Positions 28,060-37,433 are shown, numbered from the stretch's first letter. The stretch: 64,000 nucleotides of DNA from JACMLD01 sp039919885 (GCA_039919885.1 JBDSEV010000005.1:37847-101846), one strand, 5' to 3'. Notes: a model not told the origin generated them from the sequence alone. A program made the numbers and translations.

Positions 28060-28560
28060 ATGGATCAGGAAATTTTGATACGAAATGCCGGACCGGCCGA
28101 TCTTCCTGCAATTCACTTGTTGGCGCACCAGGTATGGCCAGTTACGTACGGAGCTTTACTTGCTCCTGAACAACTTGAGTACATGCTGGAATTAATTTAT
28201 AACCCCGCCGCGCTGGAAAAACAAATGCAGGCCGGGCAACATTTTTTAATAGCTGAACGGGCGGCAGCAGCGGTTGGCTTTGCGTCATTTGCTGCAACGG
28301 CGCAACCGCAGGTATACAAATTGCAGAAATTGTATGTAACGGTTGCTGTACAGGGCCAGGGACTCGGAAAGCAATTGATTGAAGCAGTCATTCAAAGGGT
28401 TCAACCACTGGGGGCTACCCACATCAGGCTGAATGTAAACAGGCAGAACAAAGCCATTTCATTTTATGAGAGCTATGGCTTTCAGATTGTAAGTGAAGAA
28501 GACATTGACATTGGACAGGGCTATTTCATGAACGACTTTGTGATGGAAAAAGACGTGTAA
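28060..28560 (+). CDS. GNAT-family N-acetyltransferase
   Basis: A 166-residue acetyltransferase. The acetyl-CoA loop is the motif-A segment LYVTVAVQGQGLGKQLIEAV (about 88-107), with the (Q/R)xxGxG pattern as QGQGLG, and motif B is NRQNKAISFYESYGF. The substrate may be a small molecule or a protein N-terminus. It starts two bases after prsW, an operon partner. Confidence 0.88.
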   Translation: MDQEILIRNAGPADLPAIHLLAHQVWPVTYGALLAPEQLEYMLELIYNPAALEKQMQAGQHFLIAERAAAAVGFASFAATAQPQVYKLQKLYVTVAVQGQGLGKQLIEAVIQRVQPLGATHIRLNVNRQNKAISFYESYGFQIVSEEDIDIGQGYFMNDFVMEKDV

Positions 28561-28581
28561 ATAATTTGTTTTCTACAAAGG

Positions 28582-29358
28582 TTAAGCCGCTACTTTCCCC
28601 ATAGCCGCGTCTTTCATCTGGCGGGTGGTCTCGGGGCCAAAGTATTTTTCAATCCTGGCTTCCACAAAATAGATCAAAGGGGTTAAAATTATCGCCATTA
28701 CAAATTTGTAGATATAGTTCATAAGGCCAATCGCAAGAATTTCCTGCCAGGTGAACTTGCCACTGAATGCAATAAATAGTACGATATAACTATCTACCAG
28801 TTGAGATACCAGCGTTGAACCGGTAGCGCGCAGCCAGACATGTTTCTCCCCTGTTATTCGTTTGATTTTGTGAAAGATGGTGACGTCTACAATCTGGCTT
28901 ACCAAAAAGGCTACCAGGCTCCCGGCAATGATACGCATTCCCTGGCCGAAGACACCGTTAAAAGCATCCTGCATATTTGGTACACCTGCTTCTTTGTTGC
29001 TGGTAACCCAAAAGTCTGCAGCAGGCAGGCGGATGGCCAGGTAAAACATAATGAATGCATACAGAATTAATGCAACTGCCGTAAAGGATATCCGTCTCAC
29101 CGCTTTCGGGCCATAGTATTCATTTACGATATCGGTCAGCACAAATTCCAGCGGCCACAGCAAAACGCCGCAGGTGAGTGTAAAGTTCAATCCTTTCTCA
29201 CCAAACATGGTAAAATTTGCAGGCGCAATTCCCAACAGGCTTTCCAGTGAAAATAGTTTGCCGCCGATGCATTCTGCAATCAGCGCATTGGCAACAAAAA
29301 ACGCGGAGAAAAAAATAAATAATTTGGTGGGCCTGTCTTTTAAAATGCTTTGTATCAT
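28582..29358 (-). CDS. Queuosine precursor transporter (YhhQ family)
   Basis: A 258-residue inner-membrane protein with about six helices from the YhhQ/DUF165 family, which imports queuosine precursors (preQ0/preQ1). Conserved stretches include ANALIAECIGGKLF, GVLLWPLEFVLTDIVNEYYG (about 62-81), SQIVDVTIFHKIKR and STLVSQLVDSYIVLFIAF. No queuosine biosynthesis gene is in the window. Its ATG overlaps the stop of the upstream small membrane gene (ATGA), so the two are translationally coupled. Confidence 0.92.
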   Translation of the reverse strand: MIQSILKDRPTKLFIFFSAFFVANALIAECIGGKLFSLESLLGIAPANFTMFGEKGLNFTLTCGVLLWPLEFVLTDIVNEYYGPKAVRRISFTAVALILYAFIMFYLAIRLPAADFWVTSNKEAGVPNMQDAFNGVFGQGMRIIAGSLVAFLVSQIVDVTIFHKIKRITGEKHVWLRATGSTLVSQLVDSYIVLFIAFSGKFTWQEILAIGLMNYIYKFVMAIILTPLIYFVEARIEKYFGPETTRQMKDAAMGKVAA

Positions 29359-29633
29359 TTGATATAAATATACAATTGTGCCATCAGGAAAATGAAATTA
29401 ATAACGATCAACCAGCGCGGTACTTTACCAGCCAGTTTCTTGCGAAACCAGTAGCTGCAGGTGATTAGGTTAACCACGAAGTTTACGATATTGGCGGTAA
29501 TAAGTCCGGTTACAATCACCGTGGATTGAAAATCTCCTTTGGGTATAATGGTATAATATTTTAGCAACCAGGTAGCCAGCCAACAACAATTGGCGATGAA
29601 TGCAACCCGGTGCCAGAAAGAAAGCTTATCCAT
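29355..29633 (-). CDS. Small three-helix membrane protein, unknown
   Basis: The Met at 29633 (MDKLSFWHRVAFIANCCWLA) gives a 92-residue protein with three membrane segments. The longer frame to 29711 adds a basic, unlikely leader. The last codons overlap the start of the queuosine-precursor transporter (ATGA overlap), so translation is coupled and a helper role is possible. I do not recognise a family. Confidence 0.7.
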   Translation of the reverse strand: MDKLSFWHRVAFIANCCWLATWLLKYYTIIPKGDFQSTVIVTGLITANIVNFVVNLITCSYWFRKKLAGKVPRWLIVINFIFLMAQLYIYIK

Positions 29634-29780
29634 CCGGTAAAAATAATTGTTCGGCCCTGTTTTTCTGAAAAATAATTTGAATCGTCTTCCGGGGCCTATG
29701 GATGTATCCAACGGTAACGATCTTTCAACGGGACTTCGTCAGCATCAACGTGCTATTGACAAAATCACTGCAGCAAACGA

Positions 29781-30551
29781 TCATCTTCTCAGGAAAATAA
29801 AGATTGCCCCGATTAATGTGAGCGCAATAACCAGTTTCCGGTAACCATCGTCTTTGATTTTCTCAACAATGCGGAGACCTGCCCAAAACCCCAGGGCAAG
29901 TGCAGGTAGCAATAACAAATCTGTACTGAGGGTGGCAATGGTTATATTCTTCCAGTAAAAAATCTGGAAAGGGAGTTTAAAGAAATTCATGGCCAGGAAG
30001 ACCCAGGCTGCAGTGCCGATAAAGCTATTCTTTGGCAGCTTCAGCGCAAGGAAATATATATTGGAAAACGCACCCGCAAGATTCCCCAGCATCGTGGTAA
30101 ATCCCGAAACGAGTCCCATGGTGGCAGTGAATAGTTTGTTGCCGGGAACAACAATGGTCTTGCGCCATTCCATTACAATCATTATCACTACCGTAAGCAC
30201 AATAATGATCGCCATTATTTTCCTGAACACGGCTTCATTGAGATCTTTACCGGTGTATACGCCTACCAGTATGCCGACAATCATCCATGGCACCAGGCGC
30301 CAGAACAACGGCCATTGTGCATGCCGGTGATAATACAACACCGCCATTATATCTGCGCAGCAAAGCAGGGGCAACACAATACCAGTGGATGCTTTTCCGC
30401 CGAAAACGATCGCCATCAGGGTCACGTTCAGCATGTCGATTCCTTTAAGTCCCGCTTTCGACAAACCGATAATAAATGCAGCCAGGGCAATAAGCAGCCA
30501 GTTGCCGTTTGAGTAAGCCGAAAAAATATTTAGTAATACGGTTGAGTTCAT
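29781..30551 (-). CDS. TauE/SafE-family sulfite exporter-like permease
   Basis: A 256-residue inner-membrane protein of the TauE/SafE (COG0730) family, with about eight helices. Conserved family elements are FIIGLSKAGLKGIDMLNVTL (about 22-41), the small-residue loop of GKASTGIVLPLLCCADI, and the repeat of the motif MGLVSGFTTMLGNLAGAF in the second half. Members export sulfite or other organosulfur anions; here no sulfur gene is nearby, so the substrate stays open. It is in a minus-strand run behind the ABC ATPase gene (54 bases). Confidence 0.9.
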   Translation of the reverse strand: MNSTVLLNIFSAYSNGNWLLIALAAFIIGLSKAGLKGIDMLNVTLMAIVFGGKASTGIVLPLLCCADIMAVLYYHRHAQWPLFWRLVPWMIVGILVGVYTGKDLNEAVFRKIMAIIIVLTVVIMIVMEWRKTIVVPGNKLFTATMGLVSGFTTMLGNLAGAFSNIYFLALKLPKNSFIGTAAWVFLAMNFFKLPFQIFYWKNITIATLSTDLLLLPALALGFWAGLRIVEKIKDDGYRKLVIALTLIGAIFIFLRR

Positions 30552-30605
30552 TTATTCAAATATAGTGGTTAGGCGCAAACTCCCCGGCAATGAAAATGCA
30601 TTATT

Positions 30606-31604
30606 TTATAACCAACAGGCCACCGCTTCCGTGGTGGATATTTGTACGGATGCGCCCGGCTTGAAACCATGTTTACCCGTTCGTATCGTGAGCAGCTGCA
30701 GACCCGTATCTACTTCGGTGGTATAATGGCTTCCCATAAACAAAACTTGTTGTACGATACTTTTTATGCCATGACTGCCGGTATGCAACAGCAATTGTTC
30801 CGGCCGCAAAAGTAATTTTTTACCGGGAGAAGGACTGACAAAATCAGGGAGCAATAATGCAGCAACCGATTCATTTACCAGGTTATACGCACCGAAAAGT
30901 CCCGCACAATATTCACTTACTGGTTGCCGGTATATTTCTTCAGGTGTGCCCTGCTGCACCAGCCTGCCGTGTTTCATCACTAAAATGGTATCGGCCCAGG
31001 ACAGCGTATCCGGCCCGTCGTGCGACACCATGATGCAACTGATACCCATCTTAGTATTTATATCTGCTATTACTGACTTAATGATTTGCTTGTGTACTGC
31101 ATCCAGGTTAGAAAAAGGTTCATCCAGCAATAATAACCTGGGTGCACCTATTAGTAACCGGGCTAGCGCAACCCGTTGTCGTTCGCCCCCGGATAGCTGA
31201 TCAGTGCGCCGCTGCAGCAAATGATCAATTCTGCAGATGCGATACAATGAGTCCGCATCTGTTTGTGTCAACTGGTTTGCGTAAGAAAGTATTTCGTGTA
31301 CCCAATAGTTGCTCCGGAGTTCGAAATGCTGGCTGAGGTAGGCAATACCGGGATGGCCGGGTATCAGTTGATCGTTCGGACCAGGCACTTTTTTTTGTTC
31401 AAATAAAATTTCACCTTTGTCCGGTTGCGCAAGACCTGCAATCATCTTCAGCAATGTTGTTTTGCCCGACCCTGTTTCTCCCGCAATGGCGATGCGCTGT
31501 AAGGGTTCCTGGGTGAAGCTGATATCGGCTACCGCGATGGTTGTTTTTTCTTTCCTGGATATGCCTGCTACACTGAGTAAAACCATGTTGCGAAAATAAT
31601 CCAT
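30606..31604 (-). CDS. ABC transporter ATP-binding protein with a TOBE-like C-terminus
   Basis: A 332-residue ATPase. Walker A is GETGSGKTT (42-50), the Q loop is in YLSQHFELR, the signature is LSGGERQR (136-143) and Walker B LLLLDEPF (156-163), with the H loop in MVSHDGPD. The last 90 residues form a TOBE-type regulatory domain (LLLRPEQLLLH), as in ferric-iron, polyamine or molybdate importers. A Met at 31586 is an equally good start. No permease or binding protein is in the window, so it either serves distant partners or is an orphan. The neighbours are TauE/SafE and small membrane proteins. Confidence 0.85.
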   Translation of the reverse strand: MDYFRNMVLLSVAGISRKEKTTIAVADISFTQEPLQRIAIAGETGSGKTTLLKMIAGLAQPDKGEILFEQKKVPGPNDQLIPGHPGIAYLSQHFELRSNYWVHEILSYANQLTQTDADSLYRICRIDHLLQRRTDQLSGGERQRVALARLLIGAPRLLLLDEPFSNLDAVHKQIIKSVIADINTKMGISCIMVSHDGPDTLSWADTILVMKHGRLVQQGTPEEIYRQPVSEYCAGLFGAYNLVNESVAALLLPDFVSPSPGKKLLLRPEQLLLHTGSHGIKSIVQQVLFMGSHYTTEVDTGLQLLTIRTGKHGFKPGASVQISTTEAVACWL

Positions 31605-31649
31605 CGCCGCTAATTATCATTGAAAAGCTGGTGCGCAGCAGTGCTTGGG

Positions 31650-32030
31650 TCACAACAATTTTTTCATGTTAAACAACAGCATAAACCCAAGGAACAACAG
31701 CAGTAACAAGGCATGAATACCGAAAATAACATACTGCAAAATAATCAACCAGGCACCCGGGTGCGCCGCTAATAGGGTGTATCCGGCGATTCCGGTACAG
31801 AAGCATTCCACCAACAGGAATATTAGCTCCCTTGTTTCCACCTTGCGCTGCCGCAGCCGGAAATAATCCAGGCTCCGGTAACCTATCATCAGCACGGCTG
31901 CAGTTGCATTTATTATGGCGGTCGCGTAAAGCAACTGGTTAATGAGGATGCCTGCAACCAGCACGCACAGGTACAGGACAAGAAAAAAAACTACCAGTCT
32001 GATTATTTGCCGGTCGCTAACGTTTCGCAT
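31650..32030 (-). CDS. Four-helix membrane protein, unknown
   Basis: A 126-residue protein with four predicted membrane helices (about 10-30, 33-51, 66-86, 92-115) and a short basic end, NMKKLL. The start MRNVSDRQIIR is followed directly by the first helix. I recognise no family. It precedes the ABC ATPase on the same strand by 45 bases and may be part of the same transcript. Confidence 0.7.
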   Translation of the reverse strand: MRNVSDRQIIRLVVFFLVLYLCVLVAGILINQLLYATAIINATAAVLMIGYRSLDYFRLRQRKVETRELIFLLVECFCTGIAGYTLLAAHPGAWLIILQYVIFGIHALLLLLFLGFMLLFNMKKLL

Positions 32031-32089
32031 AAGACTGCAGTGTAAAGCTTTTGAGCATCAAGATACATCTTCAGAAGCAACGAAATTCA

Positions 32090-33199
32090 TTAGTCCTCCG
32101 GTGCAAGCTTCTTTCCGTCGTGGTATTTACCAGTTGCATCCGCGGCGTCTGCGTTTCCAACATCATGGGGGTAGACTTCAAATGTTTTAATTTCGGCGTT
32201 TTTTAAACTGGAGGTTTTATAAAAAATATGTTCACTATCCCTTCCATACCCATGGCCCAGCACTGCAAAACGCTGGGGGTTTGCGTCCTTTACAATGGTG
32301 TTTAACCAGTATACATTGTTTTTGTCTTTAGCGTAATAATAATCCTGCGTTAACGATGCATTCTCTTTAAACAGTTCAAAAGTTGCGGGATCTGCATCGG
32401 CGAGTTTTTTACTGTTGAGGTAAACGGCCGTTTTATCTTTCGCGTAGCCATACTCCAGTAGGGTAAAGGTTGCGGCGTCTGCACCCGCTACTGTCACGTT
32501 TTCAAAAAATATACGGGTGCTGTCTCTGGAATAAGGATAAGCCAAGACCCTGAAGCTGGTTCGATCCGCGGGAAGCACATCGATTCCATCTTTAGTTTCC
32601 CCCTTGTGACCATAATAATAAATATGCTGCTTGTCCTTTGCGTAGCGGTCATCAATAATTTCAAAAGTCTGCCCGTCACTGCCTGCCACCGGCTTGCGGT
32701 TAAAATAAACCTGGATAGTATCTTTTGCAAAGAATTCGTCTATGCCCTTAAGTGTACCAATATCTTTTACCGCAAATAAATGGTTTTTATAAAACCCGTT
32801 CCTGCCATCGGTAGCATAACCTGCTTCAATACCCCGGAAGGAAGCAGGTATAGCATGCTCCACCAACTCAATAACCTGGTATTTAGTCAGGTAGTAATTT
32901 TTTCCATCCCGGAATTCATCGCAGTAATAAACCCGGTTTTTATCTTTTGCGTAAAACAAATCAACGGCTTCAAAGCTGCTGATGTCTGCGTTTTCAATCG
33001 ACTTCTCTTTGTAGTAAGCATATTGCGAATCCTTTGCAAAAGCATCATTCAATATAATAAAGTGGGGATCGGTTATTTCCTTGCCATTGAAGCTTATTTT
33101 ACCGTTTTTTTCCTCATAACCTGTGCCGCAGCTGATTAGTAACAGCAAAACGGAGACCAACAGCAGGGCGTTGCCGGCATAAATCAAAAATTTAGACAT
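32090..33199 (-). CDS. DKNYY-repeat lipoprotein
   Basis: I set the start at 33199, giving 369 residues, because this Met opens a lipoprotein leader (MSKFLIYAG then LLLISCG, lipobox LISC). The body has many repeats of the DKNYY family: pattern Y-A-K-D with x(2-4) aromatic-hydrophobic-Y or V-Y, for example YAKDKNRVYYCDE, YAKDKQHIYYYG, YAKDKTAVYLN and YAKDKNNVYWLN. DKNYY proteins are exported and of unknown function, possibly binding or surface proteins. It lies at the head of a minus-strand run, with an unknown gene 71 bases upstream. Confidence 0.85.
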   Translation of the reverse strand: MSKFLIYAGNALLLVSVLLLLISCGTGYEEKNGKISFNGKEITDPHFIILNDAFAKDSQYAYYKEKSIENADISSFEAVDLFYAKDKNRVYYCDEFRDGKNYYLTKYQVIELVEHAIPASFRGIEAGYATDGRNGFYKNHLFAVKDIGTLKGIDEFFAKDTIQVYFNRKPVAGSDGQTFEIIDDRYAKDKQHIYYYGHKGETKDGIDVLPADRTSFRVLAYPYSRDSTRIFFENVTVAGADAATFTLLEYGYAKDKTAVYLNSKKLADADPATFELFKENASLTQDYYYAKDKNNVYWLNTIVKDANPQRFAVLGHGYGRDSEHIFYKTSSLKNAEIKTFEVYPHDVGNADAADATGKYHDGKKLAPED

Positions 33200-33270
33200 A
33201 AGACTATTACCGCCCAGGGGCGGCGTTGATTTTGCAGCTAAAATATACATTAATTATAAACCGGGAGCCG

Positions 33271-33870
33271 TCAGATTGCCTGCAGGGCACATTCTTTATA
33301 AACACCTACCTCATGTACGGTATGTGCTTTAAGCTGCTCCAGCAAAGGCGAAAGGAATTTATTCTTCACAAAAAACTCGAGGATGAACGCATACTGGCAG
33401 TTTTCGTAATAGGCTTCGTAGATATTCAGTTTACCGCGATTGGTGAGTTGCCTGAAGACATCGAGGTTGGTGGTAGCATCGGTAAGGAAAGCAAAAATCT
33501 TGCTTTCGTCGGGATGGGCATCATTAATTTTTTCAGCCTGTACCACGAGGTAGCCGCCGGCTTGTTTCGCTTTTATTTCCGGTTCCGGGGTGCGGGAAGA
33601 CTTCTTCGCACGGGTAAAAATAAATTTAAGTTCACCTACTGCACAACGGTGCTGCGCAATATATTTAAAAACACCGTTGTTTTCCGATTGCTGCAGGGTC
33701 ACATCCACGTCGCTGTTAACTGACCGGTTGTATTGCTCCCACTGTGTAACAAATTGTTCTGTATTAAGTATTGTTTCAAAGCAAACAAACTGCACTATTT
33801 TGTCTTCGCCCATTATGGTAAGATACGCATTTTTTTCGGCATAACCGCTTTTATGTATATGGCACTTCAA
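33271..33870 (-). CDS. Soluble protein of unknown function
   Basis: A 199-residue cytoplasmic protein with alternating strands and helices (for example EDKIVQFVCFETILN and YLVVQAEKINDAHPDESKIF) and no signal peptide or membrane segment. The start at 33870 or an internal Met 20 codons on are both possible. No motif points to a function. The long frame and balanced codon use support it as real. Confidence 0.6.
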   Translation of the reverse strand: MKCHIHKSGYAEKNAYLTIMGEDKIVQFVCFETILNTEQFVTQWEQYNRSVNSDVDVTLQQSENNGVFKYIAQHRCAVGELKFIFTRAKKSSRTPEPEIKAKQAGGYLVVQAEKINDAHPDESKIFAFLTDATTNLDVFRQLTNRGKLNIYEAYYENCQYAFILEFFVKNKFLSPLLEQLKAHTVHEVGVYKECALQAI

Positions 33871-33988
33871 CCGATGTTATGCACTAACCATTTGAATGAT
33901 GAAAAGCAGGCCCCCGGGACGATGTAAGGCACTTATGCACAGTTCATCAACAGTGCCTAAAGCGCTTTAGAATGACGGGAAAAAAGTG

Positions 33989-33996
33989 TATCTTTA
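33989..33996 (+). promoter_or_regulatory. Possible -7 element before the cold-shock gene
   Basis: TATCTTTA resembles TAnnTTTG with one mismatch and would give a leader of nearly 90 bases before the start at 34091. Long structured leaders are usual for cold-shock genes, so the spacing is reasonable, but the assignment is weak. Confidence 0.35.
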
Positions 33997-34090
33997 CAAG
34001 CGTGCGCAAGACACATCGCATTCGCATATTCCACCGGCGCCAATTGCACGAATTGATTGTATTTATTTTTTAACAAAACAGTATACCATT

Positions 34091-34537
34091 ATGTCCGAAA
34101 CATGGAACAAGAAAGAAAGAGAAAAGAAAAGACAACAAAACAAAAAAGAAAAAGCTGAGAGAAAACAGGAACGCCAGGAAAATGCTAAAGACGGCAATAA
34201 CCTGGAAAGTATGATGGCTTACCTGGATGAGAATGGCAACTTGTCATCTAAACCACCCGATCCGCGCAAAAAAATTATCGTCAATGCAGAAGACATTGAA
34301 ATAGGCGTTCCAAAACATGCACCGCTTAACCCGGAAGATTTGATCCGCAAAGGCATTGTAACGTTTTTCAATGATTCAAAAGGCTACGGTTTTATCAAAG
34401 ACATGGAGACGCAGGAAAGCATTTTTGTACACATTAATGCACTCACTGAAACCATCAAGGAGAATAATAAGGTAAGCTTTGAAGTGGAAATGGGTCCCAA
34501 GGGCGCCAATGCAGTGAATGTTCACCTGGTTAAGTAA
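34091..34537 (+). CDS. Cold-shock domain protein with Lys-rich N-terminal extension
   Basis: The Met at 34091 (MSETWNKKEREKKRQQNKKE) gives 148 residues; the earlier in-frame start at 33986 would add 35 residues through the promoter zone. Residues 1-34 are a highly charged basic helix, the next 45 a linker, and about 85-148 a cold-shock domain with RNP1 as DSKGYGFIKD and RNP2 as ESIFVHINAL. It binds single-stranded RNA or DNA and probably acts as an RNA chaperone. The basic extension is typical of Bacteroidota members and may anchor it to ribosomes or nucleic acid. It is convergent with the class-C hydrolase, ten bases away. Confidence 0.9.
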   Translation: MSETWNKKEREKKRQQNKKEKAERKQERQENAKDGNNLESMMAYLDENGNLSSKPPDPRKKIIVNAEDIEIGVPKHAPLNPEDLIRKGIVTFFNDSKGYGFIKDMETQESIFVHINALTETIKENNKVSFEVEMGPKGANAVNVHLVK

Positions 34538-34547
34538 CCATCGTCCG

Positions 34548-35786
34548 TTAAAATGCTTCCAATATCTTTTTTATTACCCCGTTCACGGATTTTCCTTCAA
34601 TCCACCGTATCACTACTACCAGGTCGTGTTCCCGATCTGTGTACACCAGGTTGTTGCCATTACCCAAATGCATAAATGCCGTTTCGGGTGCTGAAGGCAA
34701 CAATTTCTGCCCGGTGTTTAAAAACCAATTCATATAACCATAGTCGGGTTTGACGCCGGTGGGCGTTAGTGCCTGGTTTATCCAGCGTTCACTCAGGAGC
34801 TGCTTGCCATTCCATTTCCCTTTGTGCAGGGTGAGCAGTCCAAAACGGGCCATATCAAAGGCATTCATAAACATGCCACCGCCCCAGTGCCCGCCACCGC
34901 TTACGCTTTGCACAGGTTGCCCGTCCAGTACTATCCAGGAATTGCGGTAACCAGTCCACCGCCAGGACGCCGAAGCACCGATAGGGTCCATGATCGTTTG
35001 TTTCAGCACCTGCGGCAGTGGTTTACGCCATACGCTTGTTGCGGCGAGGGCAAGTACATTCACCCAAACATCATTGTATTCATATACCGACCCTGGTGCG
35101 TAACGGGTGCGGGTTCCCCAGGTGGCGGAATTGCTGTCTGGCCGGTCTGCCCAGTCTGGCTTACCCCATAGGCTGCCCTCCCAGTCGCTCGTCTGGCGTA
35201 ACATGTCATTCCACGTAATACTTCTGTTATGTGGTGTGGAAAAAAGATCCAATAGCTGGGGTTGCCCCAACAGGTCCGCCGCGCGGTTAACGGGTTGAGC
35301 ATATAATTCGATAGGCGGCACATAACCAGCAACCGTATCAAAAACGTTCCTGATAAGGCCACTGTCAACTGCCACGCCCACCACGGTGCTTAAAAAACTC
35401 TTGGTCACGCTATGAATCATGTCACAACGAAGCGGCTCACCCCAGGTAGCAATAATATAACCTTTGTATACAATGATACCGGTAGGATATCCCCGATCGG
35501 CAAACGGACCGATCGCTTCGCCAAACGGTTCTTTGCCGAACGTTCTGTAGTGATTTACTTCCATACTGCGCGGCGCCTTTGTTTCACCCGCAATGGCTGC
35601 TGCAATGGCCGCGTCGATAGCAGGCTGTTTTAATCCTAGCGCCGCGGCTGATTTTTGTTGCCAGTTGCCGGCAGGTGGAAAATAAACCTGTTCTTTTACG
35701 GCTGATGTTTTTTGCGCAGACAACGAATTGCCCGTTGCGAATAAACCGATCAGCAAAATTAAAATTGAGCGCGACGGCATTTTCAT
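34548..35786 (-). CDS. Secreted class-C serine hydrolase (beta-lactamase/transpeptidase fold)
   Basis: The ATG at 35786 (MKMPSRSILILLIGLFATGN) gives 412 residues with a signal peptide ending SLSAQ; the frame to 35843 starts inside a region without leader character. Active-site motifs of the class-C/penicillin-binding type are SVTK (nucleophile Ser, Lys), YEYN as the YxN element, and GHWGGG as the HxG triad. Substrates range from beta-lactams to peptide esters; the function is not set by sequence. Family members in Bacteroidota are commonly secreted esterases or D-amino-acid peptidases. Confidence 0.88.
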   Translation of the reverse strand: MKMPSRSILILLIGLFATGNSLSAQKTSAVKEQVYFPPAGNWQQKSAAALGLKQPAIDAAIAAAIAGETKAPRSMEVNHYRTFGKEPFGEAIGPFADRGYPTGIIVYKGYIIATWGEPLRCDMIHSVTKSFLSTVVGVAVDSGLIRNVFDTVAGYVPPIELYAQPVNRAADLLGQPQLLDLFSTPHNRSITWNDMLRQTSDWEGSLWGKPDWADRPDSNSATWGTRTRYAPGSVYEYNDVWVNVLALAATSVWRKPLPQVLKQTIMDPIGASASWRWTGYRNSWIVLDGQPVQSVSGGGHWGGGMFMNAFDMARFGLLTLHKGKWNGKQLLSERWINQALTPTGVKPDYGYMNWFLNTGQKLLPSAPETAFMHLGNGNNLVYTDREHDLVVVIRWIEGKSVNGVIKKILEAF

Positions 35787-35834
35787 GTATAAAAATTTAC
35801 AATAGGTGATGCTTTCAATTATAGCCGAAAATAA

Positions 35835-35863
35835 AAATAGCATGAAATTATTTCATGCTATTT
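35835..35863 (-). terminator. Terminator of the helicase gene
   Basis: A 13-bp perfect inverted repeat (AAATAGCATGAAA and its complement, 3-base loop) lies about 55 bases past the stop of the minus-strand helicase. On that strand it is followed by TTATTTTC, a U-tract. It also separates the gene from the downstream hydrolase. Confidence 0.8.
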
Positions 35864-35917
35864 ACTATTTTATACAACTGCCCCATTGTTTTGCTGGCAG
35901 CGGATGTTCTGTTTCGC

Positions 35918-37180
35918 TTAGTACCTTGCTGCGGAACGCTGGGAATAATTCCGCACCGGCCTGTTATTGCCGGTATTTGGTTTCCTGCGCTGGTTAAAAG
36001 AAGACGGCTGGTGCTGCCTTTCCGGCTCGGGCATCGCCGCAACCGGCGTAAAAGAACTGGGTGTTGCTACCGGTATCTTTTTTCTGATAAGTTTTTCGAT
36101 ATCAGCCAGGTAGATTCTTTCGCTCCGATCACAAAAGGAAATCGCTATTCCACTCGCGCCTGCACGGCCTGTCCGTCCAATGCGGTGTACATACGTTTCC
36201 GGCACATTCGGTAACTCATAATTGATTACATGTGCCAGTTCATCAATATCAATACCACGTGCAGCAATATCCGTAGCTACCAATACACGGGTGCGTTTTG
36301 CTTTAAAATTTGCCAGTGCAGCCTGCCGTGCATTCTGCGATTTATTACCGTGGATGGCTTCTGTTTTGATGCCTGCGTTGTTCAGTACACGGGCAAGCTT
36401 ATCTGCCGCATGTTTCATTTGGGTAAAAATGAGTACCGTTTCAATGGCCGTATCCTGCAGTAAATGAATGAGCAGCGACTGTTTATTTTGTTTGTCTACA
36501 AAATAAAGCGCCTGTTCAATCAGGTCTACCGTTGAAGCCGGTGGCGTCACCTCTACTTTCGCCGGGTTGTTCAGCAGCACATTGGCGAGTTGCTGAATTT
36601 CGGGAGGCATCGTAGCAGAGAAAAACAACGTTTGGCGCTTTGCGGGTAATTTTGCAATAATACGTTTTACATCGTGCACAAAACCCATGTCCAGCATACG
36701 GTCTGCTTCATCAAGAATAAAAAACTGTATATCCCTCAACGAAACATGACCCTGTTGCATCAGGTCAAGCAAACGACCAGGCGTAGCAACTAGAATATCT
36801 ACACCCCTGCGAATGTTCTGCACCTGGCTGTGTTGCGAAACACCGCCAAAAATAACCTGGTGACGTAAAGAAAGATAGTGGCCATAAGCCTGAATGCTTT
36901 CGCCAATCTGGATGGCCAGTTCACGGGTAGGAGTTAATATCAGTGCGCTGATCTTATGGTATGATTGTTTGGATGCTTCCTGCTGCAGGTGCATTAGTTG
37001 AAGTATCGGAATGGTAAATGCGGCTGTTTTGCCTGTACCTGTCTGGGCGCAACCCAGTAAATCTCGTTTTTCTAAAATAATGGGAATTGACTTTTCCTGG
37101 ATGGGTGTAGGATTTGTGTATCCTTCTTTGATCAGGGCCTGCAAAACAGGCTCAATGAGCTGTAAATGGTTAAATGACAC
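35918..37180 (-). CDS. rhlE: DEAD-box RNA helicase, RhlE type
   Basis: A 420-residue ATP-dependent RNA helicase. Motifs are in order: Q motif with PTPIQEKSIP, motif I AQTGTGKT (about 45-52), PTRELA, GG, TPGRLLD, motif II DEAD in LDEADRMLDMGF, motif III SAT, then the second RecA domain with ARGIDID and HRIGRTGRAG. A basic, Gln/Asn-rich tail of about 45 residues (ending in NYSQRSAARY) may bind RNA. It probably helps ribosome assembly or mRNA decay at low temperature, which would fit the nearby cold-shock gene; that is inference. Confidence 0.95.
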   Translation of the reverse strand: MSFNHLQLIEPVLQALIKEGYTNPTPIQEKSIPIILEKRDLLGCAQTGTGKTAAFTIPILQLMHLQQEASKQSYHKISALILTPTRELAIQIGESIQAYGHYLSLRHQVIFGGVSQHSQVQNIRRGVDILVATPGRLLDLMQQGHVSLRDIQFFILDEADRMLDMGFVHDVKRIIAKLPAKRQTLFFSATMPPEIQQLANVLLNNPAKVEVTPPASTVDLIEQALYFVDKQNKQSLLIHLLQDTAIETVLIFTQMKHAADKLARVLNNAGIKTEAIHGNKSQNARQAALANFKAKRTRVLVATDIAARGIDIDELAHVINYELPNVPETYVHRIGRTGRAGASGIAISFCDRSERIYLADIEKLIRKKIPVATPSSFTPVAAMPEPERQHQPSSFNQRRKPNTGNNRPVRNYSQRSAARY

Positions 37181-37433
37181 TTTTTATATGTTTTTGTAAA
37201 AAATATGATAAGGCTATCAAAAAAATGATTTGATACTTATCTGCCTTAGTTTTAGCGGTTGCTGATTTGGAGAAGATAGAACTACATCACAAACGGAGAA
37301 AGCACTAACATTAAGAGCCGCGAAACTACGATAAAAAAATGGGATAATTGAATAAATCACGGTTTGGTTGAAAAAGCAGCCTGGAATACCAAAACCGGCT
37401 TAAAAGATAGAGCTGACAACGATTATATTTTCA

